Assembly (NCBI GenBank): GCA_036250195.1
Contig: JAVHZZ010000006.1
Location: 164,139,724 to 164,203,723 of the forward strand
DNA length: 64,000 nt
DNA from: Mixophyes australis
Taxonomy: Eukaryota > Chordata > Amphibia > Anura > Limnodynastidae
Reading direction: 5' to 3'
Positions 1-10,234 of the stretch are shown piece by piece. A model generated the notes under the pieces. That model saw only the letters and a list, made by a program, of their open reading frames with translations. It searched no databases and was not told the origin of the DNA. Position 1 is the first letter of the stretch. Every line of letters begins with the position of its first letter. The position numbers were made by a program, and so were the translations under genes.

Positions 1-374
1 CAAACCTTGTCTTGGGATGATGGACAATGGGTCTACAGAATAGATTTTCACGTGTTTGCAAAAGTTAAATCTAGTAATGATTTTAGCCATGGAGAGGAAT
101 AATAGAAGATTTCTAAACCTTGGTCAATAGGGCTCTGGTAGACATTAGGAAATGATGTACTATTTATTGTGAGTCTTCAATCCATCGGTAAGGGACATTG
201 TGTAGAAGAGCCAGAACGGAGTCCAGTGAACTGGGAAAATCTCTAGAGGTAAAAATAGCATGCCGTAGCGATTACTCTTTTGGACATAACTAAAACACAC
301 CTGGAATGTGGGCACTCTCACTGCACAATCTCAATCAAAGAAGAGAAAACCCTGAATAATTTTTGTTTAGCTTG
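1..374. other. Unassigned AT-rich sequence
   Basis: I see no coding frame, repeat boundary or RNA gene here. The stretch ends where a recognisable LTR begins at 375. Confidence 0.5.
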
Positions 375-1092
375 TGTTAGGAGCCGCGGTGGTATGCTGC
401 ATCCTGGCGTGAGGTAGCAGCTGAGACCGTGCATTAGTTACAATGCGCTATTATCTTTGTGGCATAGAGTAGGAGGGTGTAGGGACATCCTCCAACTCCA
501 GGGGGAGCTCTTGCATTATTCTATTTGTCATTTATACATGTTCCTGATTTGTGATGTGACCTATGCTAGTAATTAATTAGCAGCTTCCTGAGGCTGATTG
601 TCAGCCCTGTCCTCCTCCTTTCTGATTTGTCCATTAGAGTATTTAAGGCAGTGAGGACTGGGCTTCACTGCCGGTTATAGTTCCTGCTCTGTGCATACTT
701 ACCTGCTCCCTCCTCTGTTCCTCTTCTCTGCCTTTGGATTGATCTTGCCGTGTATGACCTTGGACCGTGTACTGGACTCTGTTATATTGCCTGTGACCTT
801 GATCTCTGCCTGTTACCTGGATTTGTTGTTTTCTGCCAGCCCTGACCTTTTGCCTGGACTACACTACCTCTGCCAGCTGTACTCCTTGACCTCGGCCCGT
901 TTGGACTTTGCTATTCTTCCACCTGGCCCTCATCTGCGCTGTGGTAGGGTTATAAACTTGTACTACTTTAAGCTTAAGACCTGGGGGCATCCGAGTACCT
1001 GTGAGCACGTTCAGTTCTACGGGAAAGGCGGCTGCTATAGGCGAAGACCTCTGTGACCTCTTCTACAAGTTTATGACAGTTCCCGTCAGCCA
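375..1092 (+). repeat. Sushi-type gypsy LTR followed by PBS
   Basis: It starts TGTTAGGAGCCGCGG and ends CCGTCAGCCA. The 3' third matches the reverse complement of the LTR at 42044-42777, including a shared CTACGGGAAAGGCGGCTGCT block, so they belong to related families. A TATA-like ATTTAAGG lies at 641-648. It is followed by an inverted repeat (649-654 and 665-670) and by GCCGGTTAT at 670-678, the probable mRNA start. A primer-binding site follows the LTR directly, so this is a 5' LTR left from a truncated element rather than a clean solo LTR. The 121-residue frame inside it (691-1056) is LTR sequence, not a gene. Confidence 0.8.
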
Positions 1093-1104
1093 TAATAACC
1101 GGCC
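1093..1104 (+). other. Self-priming primer-binding site
   Basis: TAATAACCGGCC directly follows the LTR end. Nine bases (1095-1103, ATAACCGGC) are perfectly complementary to GCCGGTTAT at 670-678 in the same LTR. In Tf1/sushi elements the 5' end of the element's own mRNA, not a tRNA, primes reverse transcription at this place. Sequence after 1105 is not recognisable as gag, so the element is truncated. Confidence 0.75.
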
Positions 1105-1380
1105 GTAAAAAGAACATCAGAAAGTTTTTTTACTTGCTCCATGTATCACTTTAAATTGTCTATTGCCAAGTCAGGTACTGGCACCCTATGCACAGCATAT
1201 GTGGCAGAAGGCCAGTGACTTTGCTCGTCTGTTGTGGATTCCACTGAGACAACAGGGCTAGCTTGGGCAAGATTCATGGCCCAGTCAATTGCAGGGATCC
1301 CTGTCCTCTGCTTCTTTTGCAGGAACCTTGGGGAGCAACCATTTCACTTATGGGGTGCTTCAACAGGGACCTTTGGGCTT
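1105..1380 (+). other. Unassigned, possible DIRS-like gag remnant
   Basis: This is the left flank of gypsy C. Conceptual translation across 1230-1380 and its continuation after 4798 gives fragments vaguely like the gag-like ORF of DIRS elements, and a DIRS-type recombinase end lies downstream at 5010-5440. The resemblance is weak and I would not call a gene from it. Confidence 0.2.
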
Positions 1381-1385
1381 TAGTC

Positions 1386-1647
1386 TGTCAAGCGCCATCC
1401 CCGCACACACGCTAGGTGCCAGGGATGGTCGCCTTCTCTTCTTCCCGGCCGTCCTGTTGCTAGGCAACAAGATGCTGCTTTCGGGATTCGGCAGGAGGTT
1501 CGGGCGCATGCGCCCAAACGTTGCATCTCTGTTGCTAGGCAACGGAGACGCCGCTTAGCGCTTCCTGTCGGCGGTTAGATCAGCTGACCGCCGATCCCAT
1601 GTCCACCAATGAATCTCTAGCCACCTGTTTTTAAACCTGACTCTGCC
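1386..1647 (+). repeat. 5' LTR remnant of gypsy C
   Basis: The U3 part of the LTR matches the 3' copy at 4364 through CCACCAATGAATCTC, but the rest is deleted. It keeps two GTTGCTAGGCAAC palindromes (1456-1468 and 1531-1543), which resemble RFX X-boxes, and an NRF1-like GCGCATGCGC (1504-1513). The 3' copy has lost both because of its own internal deletion. A TATA-like TTTTTAAA lies near 1630. Confidence 0.8.
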
Positions 1648-2511
1648 ATGGATGTAAATCGTGTTGCTAATGGTTCCATTTCCAAGGTTACTTCTCCAGT
1701 TCGAGTGACGGTAGGGGTCTTGCATTCTGAATGGATTGAATTTTTGGTTCTACCTGAGTTCATAAATTCTGTCATCCTGGTTCTTCCATGGCTCAGACTA
1801 CATGCATCCCAGTTCGATTGGAGTTCAGCACAGGTCACTTCCTATGGTCCTCAATGTTTCAAGAAATGTCTGCTTCCAGTTAAGCCCAAAAAACAGAACA
1901 TTGCTCTCACATCTTGCTTAATTCTTTCCTCTCACCAGGAGCTCCCTGCTCCCTATTCTTCCTTTCAAGACGTTTTTTCCAAAGCAGCCTCAGAGATTCT
2001 TCCCCCTCATCAACTGTGGGACTGCCCAATTGACTTGCAGCCCATCCCCAGCGGCAGGATCTATCCTATTTCCCTTCCGGAGGATCAGGCTATGTCTCAG
2101 TACATCACCGAAAAGTTACAGCGTGAATTCATCTGAAAATCCTCTTCTCCTGCTAGAGCAGGATTCTTCTTCGTTAAGAAGAAAGATGGAAACTTGCACC
2201 CCTTCATTGATTATCGGCAGTTAAACGGCCTTACTGTAAAGAACAGATATTCTCTCCCTCTCGTTTCTGAAATATTTGATTGCATCAGTGGTTCAAGGAT
2301 CTTCTCTAAACTTGACATTCAAGGCGCTTACATTTTAATACGGATTCGCGAGGGGGACAAATGGAATACTGCCTTTAGTACTCGAGATGGGCGCCATAAG
2401 TATCTCGTCCTGCCCTTCGGGCTTTGCAATGCTACAGCTGTGTTCCAGTCGTTTGTTAACGAGATCTTCCAAGACCTTCTCTACAAGTCTGTGGTGGTAT
2501 ATCTGGACTAA
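1648..2511 (+). pseudogene. pol: Gypsy C protease C-terminus and RT fingers/palm
   Basis: Translation begins in the middle of a retropepsin-like domain (residues reading PWLRLHASQFDW match the protease end of element D) and runs into reverse transcriptase. An in-frame TGA at 2134-2136 interrupts the start of RT; the same frame resumes from 2194 with the conserved [12 protein letters not shown], KLDIQGAY and LPFGLCNA motifs. A TAA at 2509-2511 falls in the catalytic box, so the usual YLDD reads YLD then stop. The second catalytic aspartate is lost, so RT is dead. The start at 1648 is only the first ATG after the deletion joint, not a natural start. Confidence 0.85.
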
Positions 2512-3471
2512 ATATTGATTTTTTTTTCCCCCGATCTCGTCTCACACCGTTCTCATGTAAGTGAGATTCTGTACCGCTTACGCCAAAACAAACATTTTTG
2601 TATCTCAAATTCCATTTCTACATTGTCTCTGGCTCAAGTTTGCAGATGGATCCGGAGAAGGTTTCTGCTGTCACCAATTGGCCTCAACCTCTGAGTCTAA
2701 AGGCTGTTCAACGTTTTATTGGTTTTATCAATTATTATAGAAAATTCATCAATCAGTTCTCACTTATTGCTCCCATCACAGCTGTCACCCGAAAATCAGC
2801 AAATCCTAAGGTATGGTCCCCAGAGGCCATCTCCGCATTTACTTCCTTGAAAGAGGCCTTTTTGTCTGCACCTGTCCTAACCCAACCGGACCAAGAGAAA
2901 CCATTTTTCTTAGAGGTAGACGCCTCTTCAGTTGGGGTCGGAGCTGTCCTTTCCTAGAAATCTCTCTGTTATTCTTCGTCCTTGTGGATTCGTCTCTAGA
3001 AAATTCTCCTCTTTTGAACGCAATTACGGGATTGGAGATAAGGAGTTACTTGCCATGAAGTCAGCGTTGGAAGTATGGCGCCACCTTCTCGAAGGAGCTC
3101 TGCACCCGGTTACCGTCTTTATGGACCACAAAATTTTAATTTATCTGCCGGATGCTTGCTGCCTAAATCCTCGTCAGGTGAGGTGGTCGTTATTTGCTCG
3201 CTTCAACCTGAAACTTACCTTTCGTTCTGGTACCCAGAATTGCCGAGCAGATGCTCTTTCTCGGTCTTTTGATGAATCTGATGTGGCACAATCAGCTGAA
3301 CCCCCTCACATTCTCCAACCTTCCAGCATAATTGCTCTGACCAGTGCCAGGACTCCTCCAGTTGGATGTTCCTATCTCGAACTTCACGTTCGCCTCAAAT
3401 CTCTCCGCTGGGCCCATTCTACTAAATTTGCGGTCATGCTGGGTTTAAAATATCCTTCTCTCTCATCCTGA
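2512..3471 (+). pseudogene. pol: Gypsy C RT connection and RNase H
   Basis: After the stop in the RT active site the reading continues in shifted frames. 2598-2957 has the RT thumb (MDPEKVSAVTNWP, RFIGFINYYRKFI) and the start of RNase H (FFLEVDASSVGVGAVLS), ending in a stop. 2932-3471 continues RNase H with ELLAMKSALEVWRHLLEGA and VFMDHKIL, where the usual TDHKNL motif is altered. It then gives the ADALSRSF linker toward integrase. At least two frameshifts or stops separate these parts. Confidence 0.85.
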
Positions 3472-3616
3472 CTCTATTGGTGCCCCTCCCTCCGGATTGA
3501 TCTCAAAGAGTTCATAGACTCGAGATATATGTGCCCAAAACAAGATTTCTAGGCTCCCTCCCTCTAGGTAGCTCCTGCCTTTACCTTTTCCTGAGCGTCC
3601 TTGGCCAAGTCTTTCC
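3472..3616 (+). pseudogene. Gypsy C integrase N-terminus, degraded
   Basis: By position this should carry the HHCC zinc-binding part of integrase. I cannot see an intact histidine-cysteine set, so most of it seems deleted or scrambled. Confidence 0.4.
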
Positions 3617-3907
3617 ATGGACTTCATTTCTGATTTGTCCCCCAGTGAAGGTTTCAATACTATTTGGGTGATTGTTGTCAGGTTTTCTAAGATGGCCCAT
3701 TTCGTACCATTAAAGGGCCTTCCATCTGCTCCTAAACTTGCTCAAATCTTTATAAAAGAGGTGTTCCGGCTTCATGGTTGTCCACAGGGGATTATATCGG
3801 TCCATGGAGTACAATTTATATCTAATTTCTGGAGAGCTTCTTTGCTTCGAGATTTTGCTCATATCTGGACCTCAACCAAGGAAAATCTGTCAAAAGCTTC
3901 ACTATGA
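3617..3907 (+). pseudogene. pol: Gypsy C integrase core, catalytic residue lost
   Basis: The frame begins MDFISDLSPS, carrying the first catalytic aspartate (residue 2), and continues with VIVVRFSKMAHFVPLKGLPS and FRLHGCPQ, all typical of chromovirus integrases. The second catalytic aspartate, which sits in an SDRG motif in element D, is replaced: here the motif reads SVHG, with valine at residue 62. The frame then diverges and stops before the conserved glutamate region. Most of the core after about residue 75 is deleted, because the next recognisable coding is the post-integrase region at about 3930. Confidence 0.85.
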
Positions 3908-4348
3908 TATAAACATTCTGCAGATCGCCATCGTACATTAATCCCTATTCTTCATCCAGGTGATAAAGTGTGGCTCTCCACATGGAATAATAGATTCTGG
4001 GTACCATCTATGAATTTGGCTCGGTAACCTACAGGCTGCTCCTTCCCCCCACCCTGAAGATTCACAATACCTTCCATGTGTCTCTGTTAAAAACGCTGCT
4101 CCTCAACAAGTTCTCCATCAAGATGTGTCCTCCGCAGCCGCTGTTAACTGCATCTGGCAACGAGTATGAGATCAGTCACATCTTGGACACCCATAACTTG
4201 CATGGGCGCCCTCAGTACTTGGTCCATTGGAAGGGTTATGAAGGGTTATGACCTGAAGAACGATCATGGGTGTATATTGAAAATATTCATGCTCCTCATC
4301 TTCTGGTTGATTTCTTCAAAAGACTATCCTTGAGGGACGCATCTTTCA
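3908..4348 (+). pseudogene. pol: Gypsy C integrase C-terminus with chromodomain
   Basis: Several frames together give DRH, then GDKVWLST, LKIHNTFHVSLLK, and EYEISHIL followed by PQYLVHWKGY and PEERSWV. These are the SH3-like GPY/F-associated region and the chromodomain of chromoviruses, which is thought to guide integration through histone marks. At least three frameshifts or stops are present. A short duplication of the GAAGGGTTATG unit near 4229-4250 looks like replication slippage. Confidence 0.8.
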
Positions 4349-4363
4349 GTGGAGGGGGGGTAC
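4349..4363 (+). other. Polypurine tract of gypsy C
   Basis: GTGGAGGGGGGG followed by TAC lies immediately 5' of the 3' LTR. Elements A and D have the same G-run-TAC-TGTCA junction, which supports its role as primer for plus-strand DNA synthesis. Confidence 0.8.
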
Positions 4364-4792
4364 TGTCAGACACCGTCCCCGTACACACACTAGGTGCCAG
4401 GGACAGTTGCCTTCTCTTCTTCCTGGCCGTCCCGTTGTTAGGCCGATCCCACTTCCACCAATGAATCTCCAGCCACTCTTTCCTATTCTCCCTTGGACCC
4501 ATCCTGATTCTCCGGTTTGACCTTTGGCCTCCTGGCCCTATCAGTTTGCCTTATCCTTCGGTACCTGTTTCTGCCCGCTCGGTTTTCACCTTGGTTTGTA
4601 CGACTCCAATGGTTCACCACGCCTCACTGGTAGCTACCTGGAAGAGCCGCGACCTGCACATCTCAGCAGCTAAACCCAAATCTCCTTGCGTGGATCCCTG
4701 GTGAATTCCCGAGGCGTGTTTAGACTCTGCGCCTCCCAACGTAGCAGCGCCAATACCAGCAGGTACGGCCATCAGCAACCCAGCCCGTAACA
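4364..4792 (+). repeat. 3' LTR of gypsy C
   Basis: It starts TGTCAGACACCG and ends CCCGTAACA. At 429 bp it is shorter than the related 646-bp LTR at 62164, with sequence missing around the X-box and TATA region. The U5 part (GAGCCGCGACCTGCAC, CCCTGGTGAATTCC) aligns well with the LTRs at 59408 and 62164. TAGTC follows it as the target duplication. Confidence 0.85.
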
Positions 4793-4797
4793 TAGTC

Positions 4798-5009
4798 ATT
4801 TGCCTCACCAGACGAGCTGGCTTGTGACCAATGCCTGGCAAAGTCAATTTTGAACATGGCAGGGGGCCCATCACGACATTTTCCTCTAAAAAAAAAAAGA
4901 CCTGTTGAGTCAGGGGCCCTTCCAACAGTTAGGATTTGAGCTCAGTTTTACCTAAATCAGGACATTGTGATTCAGGCCTTATACCGTGGTAGGTGACTGG
5001 AAAAGGTGG
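4798..5009 (+). other. Right flank of gypsy C, unassigned
   Basis: This continues the sequence interrupted by gypsy C. It contains an A-run at 4888-4898. A DIRS-like gag origin is possible but weak. Confidence 0.2.
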
Positions 5010-5440
5010 GCTCTCTTGTCAGGGTTTTGAGGACCTAATTTCATATGACTCATTAAGTGTGCATGTGGAACCTTTGTTCTTGTGTGATGCCCACAAGAGA
5101 TGTTTGAATCTAAACAGACGATTGCTAAGTGGATTACATTTGTAATTGACCAGGCTTGCATTGGGACAGGACAGCCTGTTCCTGAAAATGTGAAGGCCAC
5201 ATTCTATGAGATCGGTGTGTACTTCCCAGGTTGTGTGGCCACCTGGTTTTCTGACCACACGGTCAAGTTTTACAAATTCAAAATTTTTGCATCTAAAAAG
5301 GCAAATTTTGGGGGTGCTCTCTGCTGCTTTTGAATGTACTCTCCCAAAGGGACAGCTCTGGGATGTCCTCAGTGTTCCAGTGTCTTTTTGTCTTTTATAT
5401 GATAAAAGGGATTTTTATACTTGCATTAAATCCATTTAAC
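5010..5440 (+). pseudogene. DIRS-like tyrosine recombinase C-terminal remnant
   Basis: Translation gives SKQTIAKWITFVIDQACIGTG, then a PHSMRSV segment (frame shifted), and DHTVKFYKFKIFASKKANFG. This order resembles the C-terminus of DIRS-group tyrosine recombinases, where an A/P-H-S-x-R motif holds the catalytic His and Arg and a later HTFxxFY segment contains the tyrosine. At least one frameshift lies between the two halves (near 5197). DIRS elements integrate with a recombinase rather than an integrase and are common in amphibians. The assignment is from motif order only. Confidence 0.55.
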
Positions 5441-6570
5441 TGAGTCCATTGGGGGTTGCTTGACGCCCAACACTTTACGCTTTTGTTATATTTCTTGTCT
5501 TGTTTTTGTTATAATTTAACAGTTGTTCTTAGTGCATCTTTTACTTTCCTCTGTCTTGTTCAATTCCTCCTTTGTTCTCAATAAAATATTGCAGGTCTAT
5601 GCAAAGAGACCTGCAAAGAAGGAGATATACTCACCAACACTGGATCTCTGGACCGAATCAATATCATAAGCACAAGACTATTTTGGAAAATCCTGTAACC
5701 TCATTTAAAAGACAGGATTTGCTTTCTCAAATTAGACACAGAAGACTCTAGCTGCTGGATCTGATGCCTGATGAACGTCTCACCTGACTCACTACCATCC
5801 GCTTCAGATTTCTGAATTGAAACGCGTCGTAAGTGAGTGACGTCAGACGCTCCAACGGGGATCTGTATGGTGTGAAGACTCTGCTCCTTCGGAAGTCAGC
5901 TTTCGCAGGGGTTTCGCCCGGGACACTCCATGCTGCGTGATATAACATCACGCTCACTGATTTCCGGAAAGGGGTAAGAGGCCACCCATCCTCGCTGTAG
6001 GAGCTTGTTTTAATGAAGATTATATGTGAGGAGTTATTTGTTTATGACGGCCTCGTTTTTATGTGTTTATAATAAATTGTCTGAGGATTTTATACTATGG
6101 AGCATTGTTCTTTCTTCTTATTTTTATAAACGGACGAGTGGAATCTGATGGTTCATATCAGGATTATAAAGGAAGATCTAGATACTTCGTGACACGCCTG
6201 ATTATCATTTGGCTCTAGTGAGTGTACACCCTTAAGGGGTAAAAAAAAGAGTTGTTTTAGTTCTCCACACGAGGTGTTTGCATTATATTATCTGACCACA
6301 AGGGCATATAAGGAAAAACGATGTCTGTTGTGCTTTTTCTGCTGTAAAAATCATTTGTTCTAGTAAGTGCATACCCTTAAGGGGTTTTAGGAATACTTCT
6401 TTTTCAGGAGGTGTCTTTATTATTATATCTCCTCCTTTGTTCTGTTCTTTGTTAAAAAAAAATTACTGAATTTCCCTGAAGACTACGGTGGTATAAATGG
6501 TTGAATAGTTTAAACTTTTAGAGCCAAATTTGAAGTGCCCAAATGAGTCTCTACATCCCAGGGTTCGTGT
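5441..6570. other. Unassigned repeat-like sequence
   Basis: No coding domain is seen. The GAAACGCGTCG block near 5820 resembles a core found in dispersed amphibian repeats, and a looser relative (AAAACGCATCAGGGC) occurs near 45263. The phrase TAAGTGCATACCCTTAAGGGGT recurs at about 6221 and 6364 in slightly different forms, suggesting an internal duplication. Confidence 0.3.
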
Positions 6571-6578
6571 CCCGCAAT

Positions 6579-6906
6579 CAGGGCCGGATTAACCATAGGG
6601 CTAACTGGGCTCAGCAGCAGTATTGATCGGTCAGGGGCGGGGGCGCCCCCAGCCCGATCAGTGCTGCTGAGCACTTTCACTGCAGTACTTCCCCGGCGCG
6701 CTGTATTCTCCTTACTGAGGAGATCTCGTGAGTCTCACTCTCACGAGATCTCCTCAGTAAAGAGCATACAGCGCGCCGGAGACGGAGGTAAGTGCCGGGG
6801 GGGGGGGGGGGGGTTTGCGGGCAGCTCGGATCACGGGGGGAAGGCCCTCACGGGGGAATGGAGGCCCCCTTAGCCCAGGGGCCTCCATTCCTTTAATCCG
6901 GCACTG
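6579..6906. mobile_element. hAT-like MITE
   Basis: The ends are complementary: CAGGGCCGGATTAA on the left, and TTAATCCGGCACTG on the right, with one extra mismatch. The flanks CCCGCAAT (6571-6578) and CCTGCAAT (6907-6914) match at 7 of 8 positions, and an 8-bp target duplication is the hAT hallmark. Inside is a palindrome of CTGAGGAGATCTCGTGA and its complement (about 6715-6757) and a run of about 18 G at 6798. It encodes no transposase. Confidence 0.75.
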
Positions 6907-6914
6907 CCTGCAAT

Positions 6915-7783
6915 GGACGCAGAAAAAAAGATTTAACATAAGTATAAAAGTCACCTTTTTGAGGGAGGACAAGATGGCTAAGAGAAAATTGAAGTTGAGA
7001 ATTTTGATGTCTTGGATGTATTTAATTTATAGCATGAAGCTAGTCCATAGTCTGTTAGTGGCTCATGAAGGATGATTAGGGAGTATTAAAGTTTGCTGAT
7101 TGCGATGTTTTTGGCAAACAAAGGCATTTTTGGGACCTGCTTTGCGAGGAGACACTAGTGATAGCACCAGGATGATCTAGTAGCTCTTGCCAGGGGCTTA
7201 ATAATTAAGACAAAAGCTAAAGGTGATTGGGCAGCCCTTTCTTGTGCTGTTCAATATTAGAAAGAGACGGATTACATGCTTTTAGACCATTTGGGGAGTG
7301 TATGGCATGTATGCAATATTTGGCTTGCTGCACATATAATTTTGAGGAAAGGAATTTTTCTTATTTATTGGCCTTGGTATAATAATTTTGTTTTATTTTA
7401 AGAATCACATGTCAAATATATCTCATTGTGATGAGAAAAATCTTCAGGGTGTTAAAGGTCTGTATTTTTTTTTGTTCTGTAAAACAGTTATTGATAATTG
7501 CCACTTGTGACTGGATCACTTATAAATAGCTTATGGTATAATTGTATTTAAAGGAAATAGCGCAGGGCACTTATTTATAATATTGCGAATGTACTTATTT
7601 TTGATATTGTGGGTATGATTTCAGAGGTATATATCTGATACAATAACCCTTTGTGGAGGAAGTATTTTGTGTATCGTGATGTGGGGAAATGACTTGTTTG
7701 GGTTTTGTACCTTCCTTTGGGAATGTGTATTCTGAGACTGTCTGAAGAAAGGACACATGTTAATCTCATGTTAGACATTTTGA
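6915..7783. other. Unassigned AT-rich sequence
   Basis: Short frames occur on both strands but none shows a recognisable domain. Confidence 0.4.
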
Positions 7784-7785
7784 TG

Positions 7786-8524
7786 TGTGAGGGTACAGGA
7801 AGGTTTAATTAGATTGCTGTTAGATTTCCTGTGTCCAAATAAGATGCAGGAAATCACAGATAAGTGTAAATATTGTTAGCTTTGCATTGCATGTAAATCC
7901 CTGTTTGGATAAACAAATTACATCCTGATTCTAAAAAGAGCTCAGACCTCAGTGGGCTGGCTTACCCTTAGAGGCTGTGTACAAATCTGTATAAAAAGCA
8001 CTGTCTTGTATTGAAAATTGTTCTTCATCTTCACCTCACCTGATCACTGTTACCTTCAGTCAGTGTGACTGCAAATAAACAACACTTGCTTCAAAGACCT
8101 GCTTGAAAATGTCTTCCATGCTGACAATCCTGTGACCCACAGATTAGACCAAAATATAATTTGTTCCCAGCTGTTTCTGAGGTTTGGACCCAGCATCCAG
8201 TACCACCGCTCTGGCCGCTACCCTGCAGCTCTGCCCAGTGTCATAGGCCAGGGGAGATCCATCCACAACAACCCTGATCTATAGGAAGAGGTCAGGAGTA
8301 CCAGCCCAGGTACACCAGTAACGGGGTACACTCGCAGCGTCAGTTACCCAGAAGGAACCCGGTTCTGAATGCCGGTAAGGAGTCCAGTGGTGGCAGCATT
8401 TGTAAGCCCCTCCTGCTGCGGCAAGAGGGCGTATTTGGGATAATGAAATGGAAAGGTGCAAAGTAAGCCCAGCCACTTCCCAGCAACAACAGACAGGGTG
8501 ACATAGGCGGTTCATTCTGTCACA
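7786..8524 (+). repeat. LTR-like repeat, unassigned family
   Basis: Inverted termini TGTGA and TCACA bound about 739 bp. It has a TATA box (TATAAAAAG, near 7991) and a polyadenylation signal (AATAAAC, near 8076) in the order expected for U3-R-U5. From about 8080 on it matches 44620-44890, including the block GATAGGCCAGGGG. No coding sequence and no clear target duplication flank it. A retroviral or other LTR element is likely; the family cannot be named. Confidence 0.55.
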
Positions 8525-8729
8525 CCACTAAAGATGCAATTTTGGACGTGGACATGCATAAGCTGCCTGTTTTTTAATATGGATGCCAATTTAAAGGCAT
8601 TTCCCCTAATACTGCTTTATAATCACATCACCCTGTAGTGGGTTGGGGTGGTATCTTGAGAATAGTTTTCTGAAAAGTAATGTGTATCATCACAGAGCGC
8701 GGCAGATATTTGGTTGGGGCGAGTTTAAC

Positions 8730-9560
8730 CTAATAAATTTTATTGAAATTTTTGGAAAAACATTTGAAATGACTGTAACAAATATACAAGGTTAAGATCA
8801 GAAAGGAGGAAAGGGGATGACATAAGTAGGGAAATGTGGGGGTGGGGAGGTGAGGTTAATGTAACGTTAACTTCAATGTGAAGACAAAAATGAGATTAGT
8901 ATGTTGAGAGCAGTAATTCTCACTGGTGTGAAGGAGTATGTCGAGGCCAGATGGTCTGCATAGAAGTCGAACCATTGGTTCCAGTTAATCAGAGGGCAAG
9001 AAAAGGGTGTTGAGTATTTGAACCCAATGGTTTCCATGTCGCTAAATCTTGGATATCATTTTAAAAAGAGATGGGGGAACTGAATTTTTCCAATGCTGAC
9101 CTATGGCTGCTGTAATTGCAACAAGTATATGGCCTGTAATATATCAGTTGCGGTGCTGGAGCTTGGGGGGGAGGGGTTGGTGAATTGGGAGGATGGTTGG
9201 TTAGTGGTGGAGTAGAGCAACTTCAGGAAGTGGTTGAAGTCTCATGCTACTGACCTGGTTTATCTGGTCGAACACTTCTGCCAATAGGGCCCGTATTTCT
9301 GGGCAGCTCCAGAATATGTGTATAAGGGTCCCAGTCTCACTACAGTCTCTCCAATGGATTGTTGGCCAGATGTTATGGAGTGTGTCTGGCGTAAAATATA
9401 ATATATGAATAATCTTTACCAACATCTCAGAGTGATTAATGCATTTTGATATTTTATAGACATTCTGGAAAAATGTTTCATCATTCCTTGTCAGACAGGG
9501 AAAGATGGAGGTCCATTTAGATTGTATTGATAATTTATTTGATTTCATAGGACTTAAGAG
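8730..9560 (-). pseudogene. L1-like LINE ORF2 C-terminal fragment
   Basis: The minus-strand frame at 9201-9548 (115 residues) contains TLIHIFWSCPEIRALLAEV, the zinc-knuckle-like end of L1-type ORF2. That region usually reads TLLHIWWECP. It also has the KWTSIFPCLTRNDE and KIIHILYFTPDTLHNIWP stretches expected just before it. The rest of ORF2 is missing, as in a typical 5'-truncated copy. Sequence 8730-9200 should be the 3' end and UTR but has no clear poly(A). Confidence 0.7.
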
Positions 9561-9569
9561 GGTTTTGTA

Positions 9570-9740
9570 CTACAGATGTGAGCAGACACCCTTATTTGGG
9601 TTCTAAGACTATCTTTGTGTTTTGGTTTTGCCCAAAAATCTTCATGTGTTTTGGTTTTGGATCTGGATATAATTCAAAATTATTAAAAATCAGTGAAAAT
9701 TATGAAAATTCATGTGATTTTGAGCAGTTTTTGTTCCAAC
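9570..9740. repeat. Fragment of the GAGATG repeat family
   Basis: TGTGTTTTGGTTTTGGATCT matches, in reverse complement, the right end of the repeat at 52446-53011. Only this end is present here. Confidence 0.5.
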
Positions 9741-10234
9741 ATTACTATTTATAGCATTAACATTAATTTACAGTCATGTGTAGTATATTTTCTAATGATC
9801 TCTTCACAGCTGTCCAAATTTTTTGCCAAAGGCTGCAGCGCACTGGCTGACTAAAATCAGTGACAGAGCGGCGACACAAATACATGGTAGGTTGAGAAAG
9901 GATACAATCCCTATGAAACAGAGTGACACAGCAGTATGCATAAAGTATCTACATGCGGTCACTGAATGCCCAAAATGGCATTCCTGAGATCTTCCAACAG
10001 ATTTACACTGGTATGTTTCTTAGTGAAAGTAGCGATACAAAGAGTAGCTTGCCTGTAAATTACTTAAATTTGTGTGCTAGCACACCTATGCTCAAAAGAT
10101 GTGGAGGGGAATGATGAAAAACCAAGTTTTGTGTGCAAAGCATGCTACAATCCCTATGAAACATAGTGCAGAGCACTGGCTGATAGGATGATCATTTTAG
10201 ACAAGTAAATAAACGACGGTGAACTGAACCCAGA
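9741..10234. other. Unassigned sequence
   Basis: The phrase ATCCCTATGAAACA recurs at about 9906 and 10150, suggesting an internal duplication. I see no coding domain. Confidence 0.3.

Larger units (their letters stand above)
1386..4792 (+). mobile_element. Gypsy/chromovirus element C, internally deleted
   Basis: The element is bounded by LTRs that begin TGTCA (1386 and 4364) and end with TAACA at 4792. The 5-bp target duplication TAGTC is perfect (1381-1385 and 4793-4797). A deletion removed the end of the 5' LTR, the PBS, all of gag and the start of the protease: the LTR sequence jumps straight into protease codons at about 1648. Remaining pol fragments are in order protease, RT, RNase H, integrase and chromodomain, all broken. 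It is related to element D and to the solo LTR at 62164-62809. It cannot encode working products. Confidence 0.9.

Noticed and set aside
691..1056. 121-residue open frame, a possible small gene
   Set aside because: It lies wholly inside an LTR whose counterpart at 42044-42777 has no such frame; the residues show no domain.
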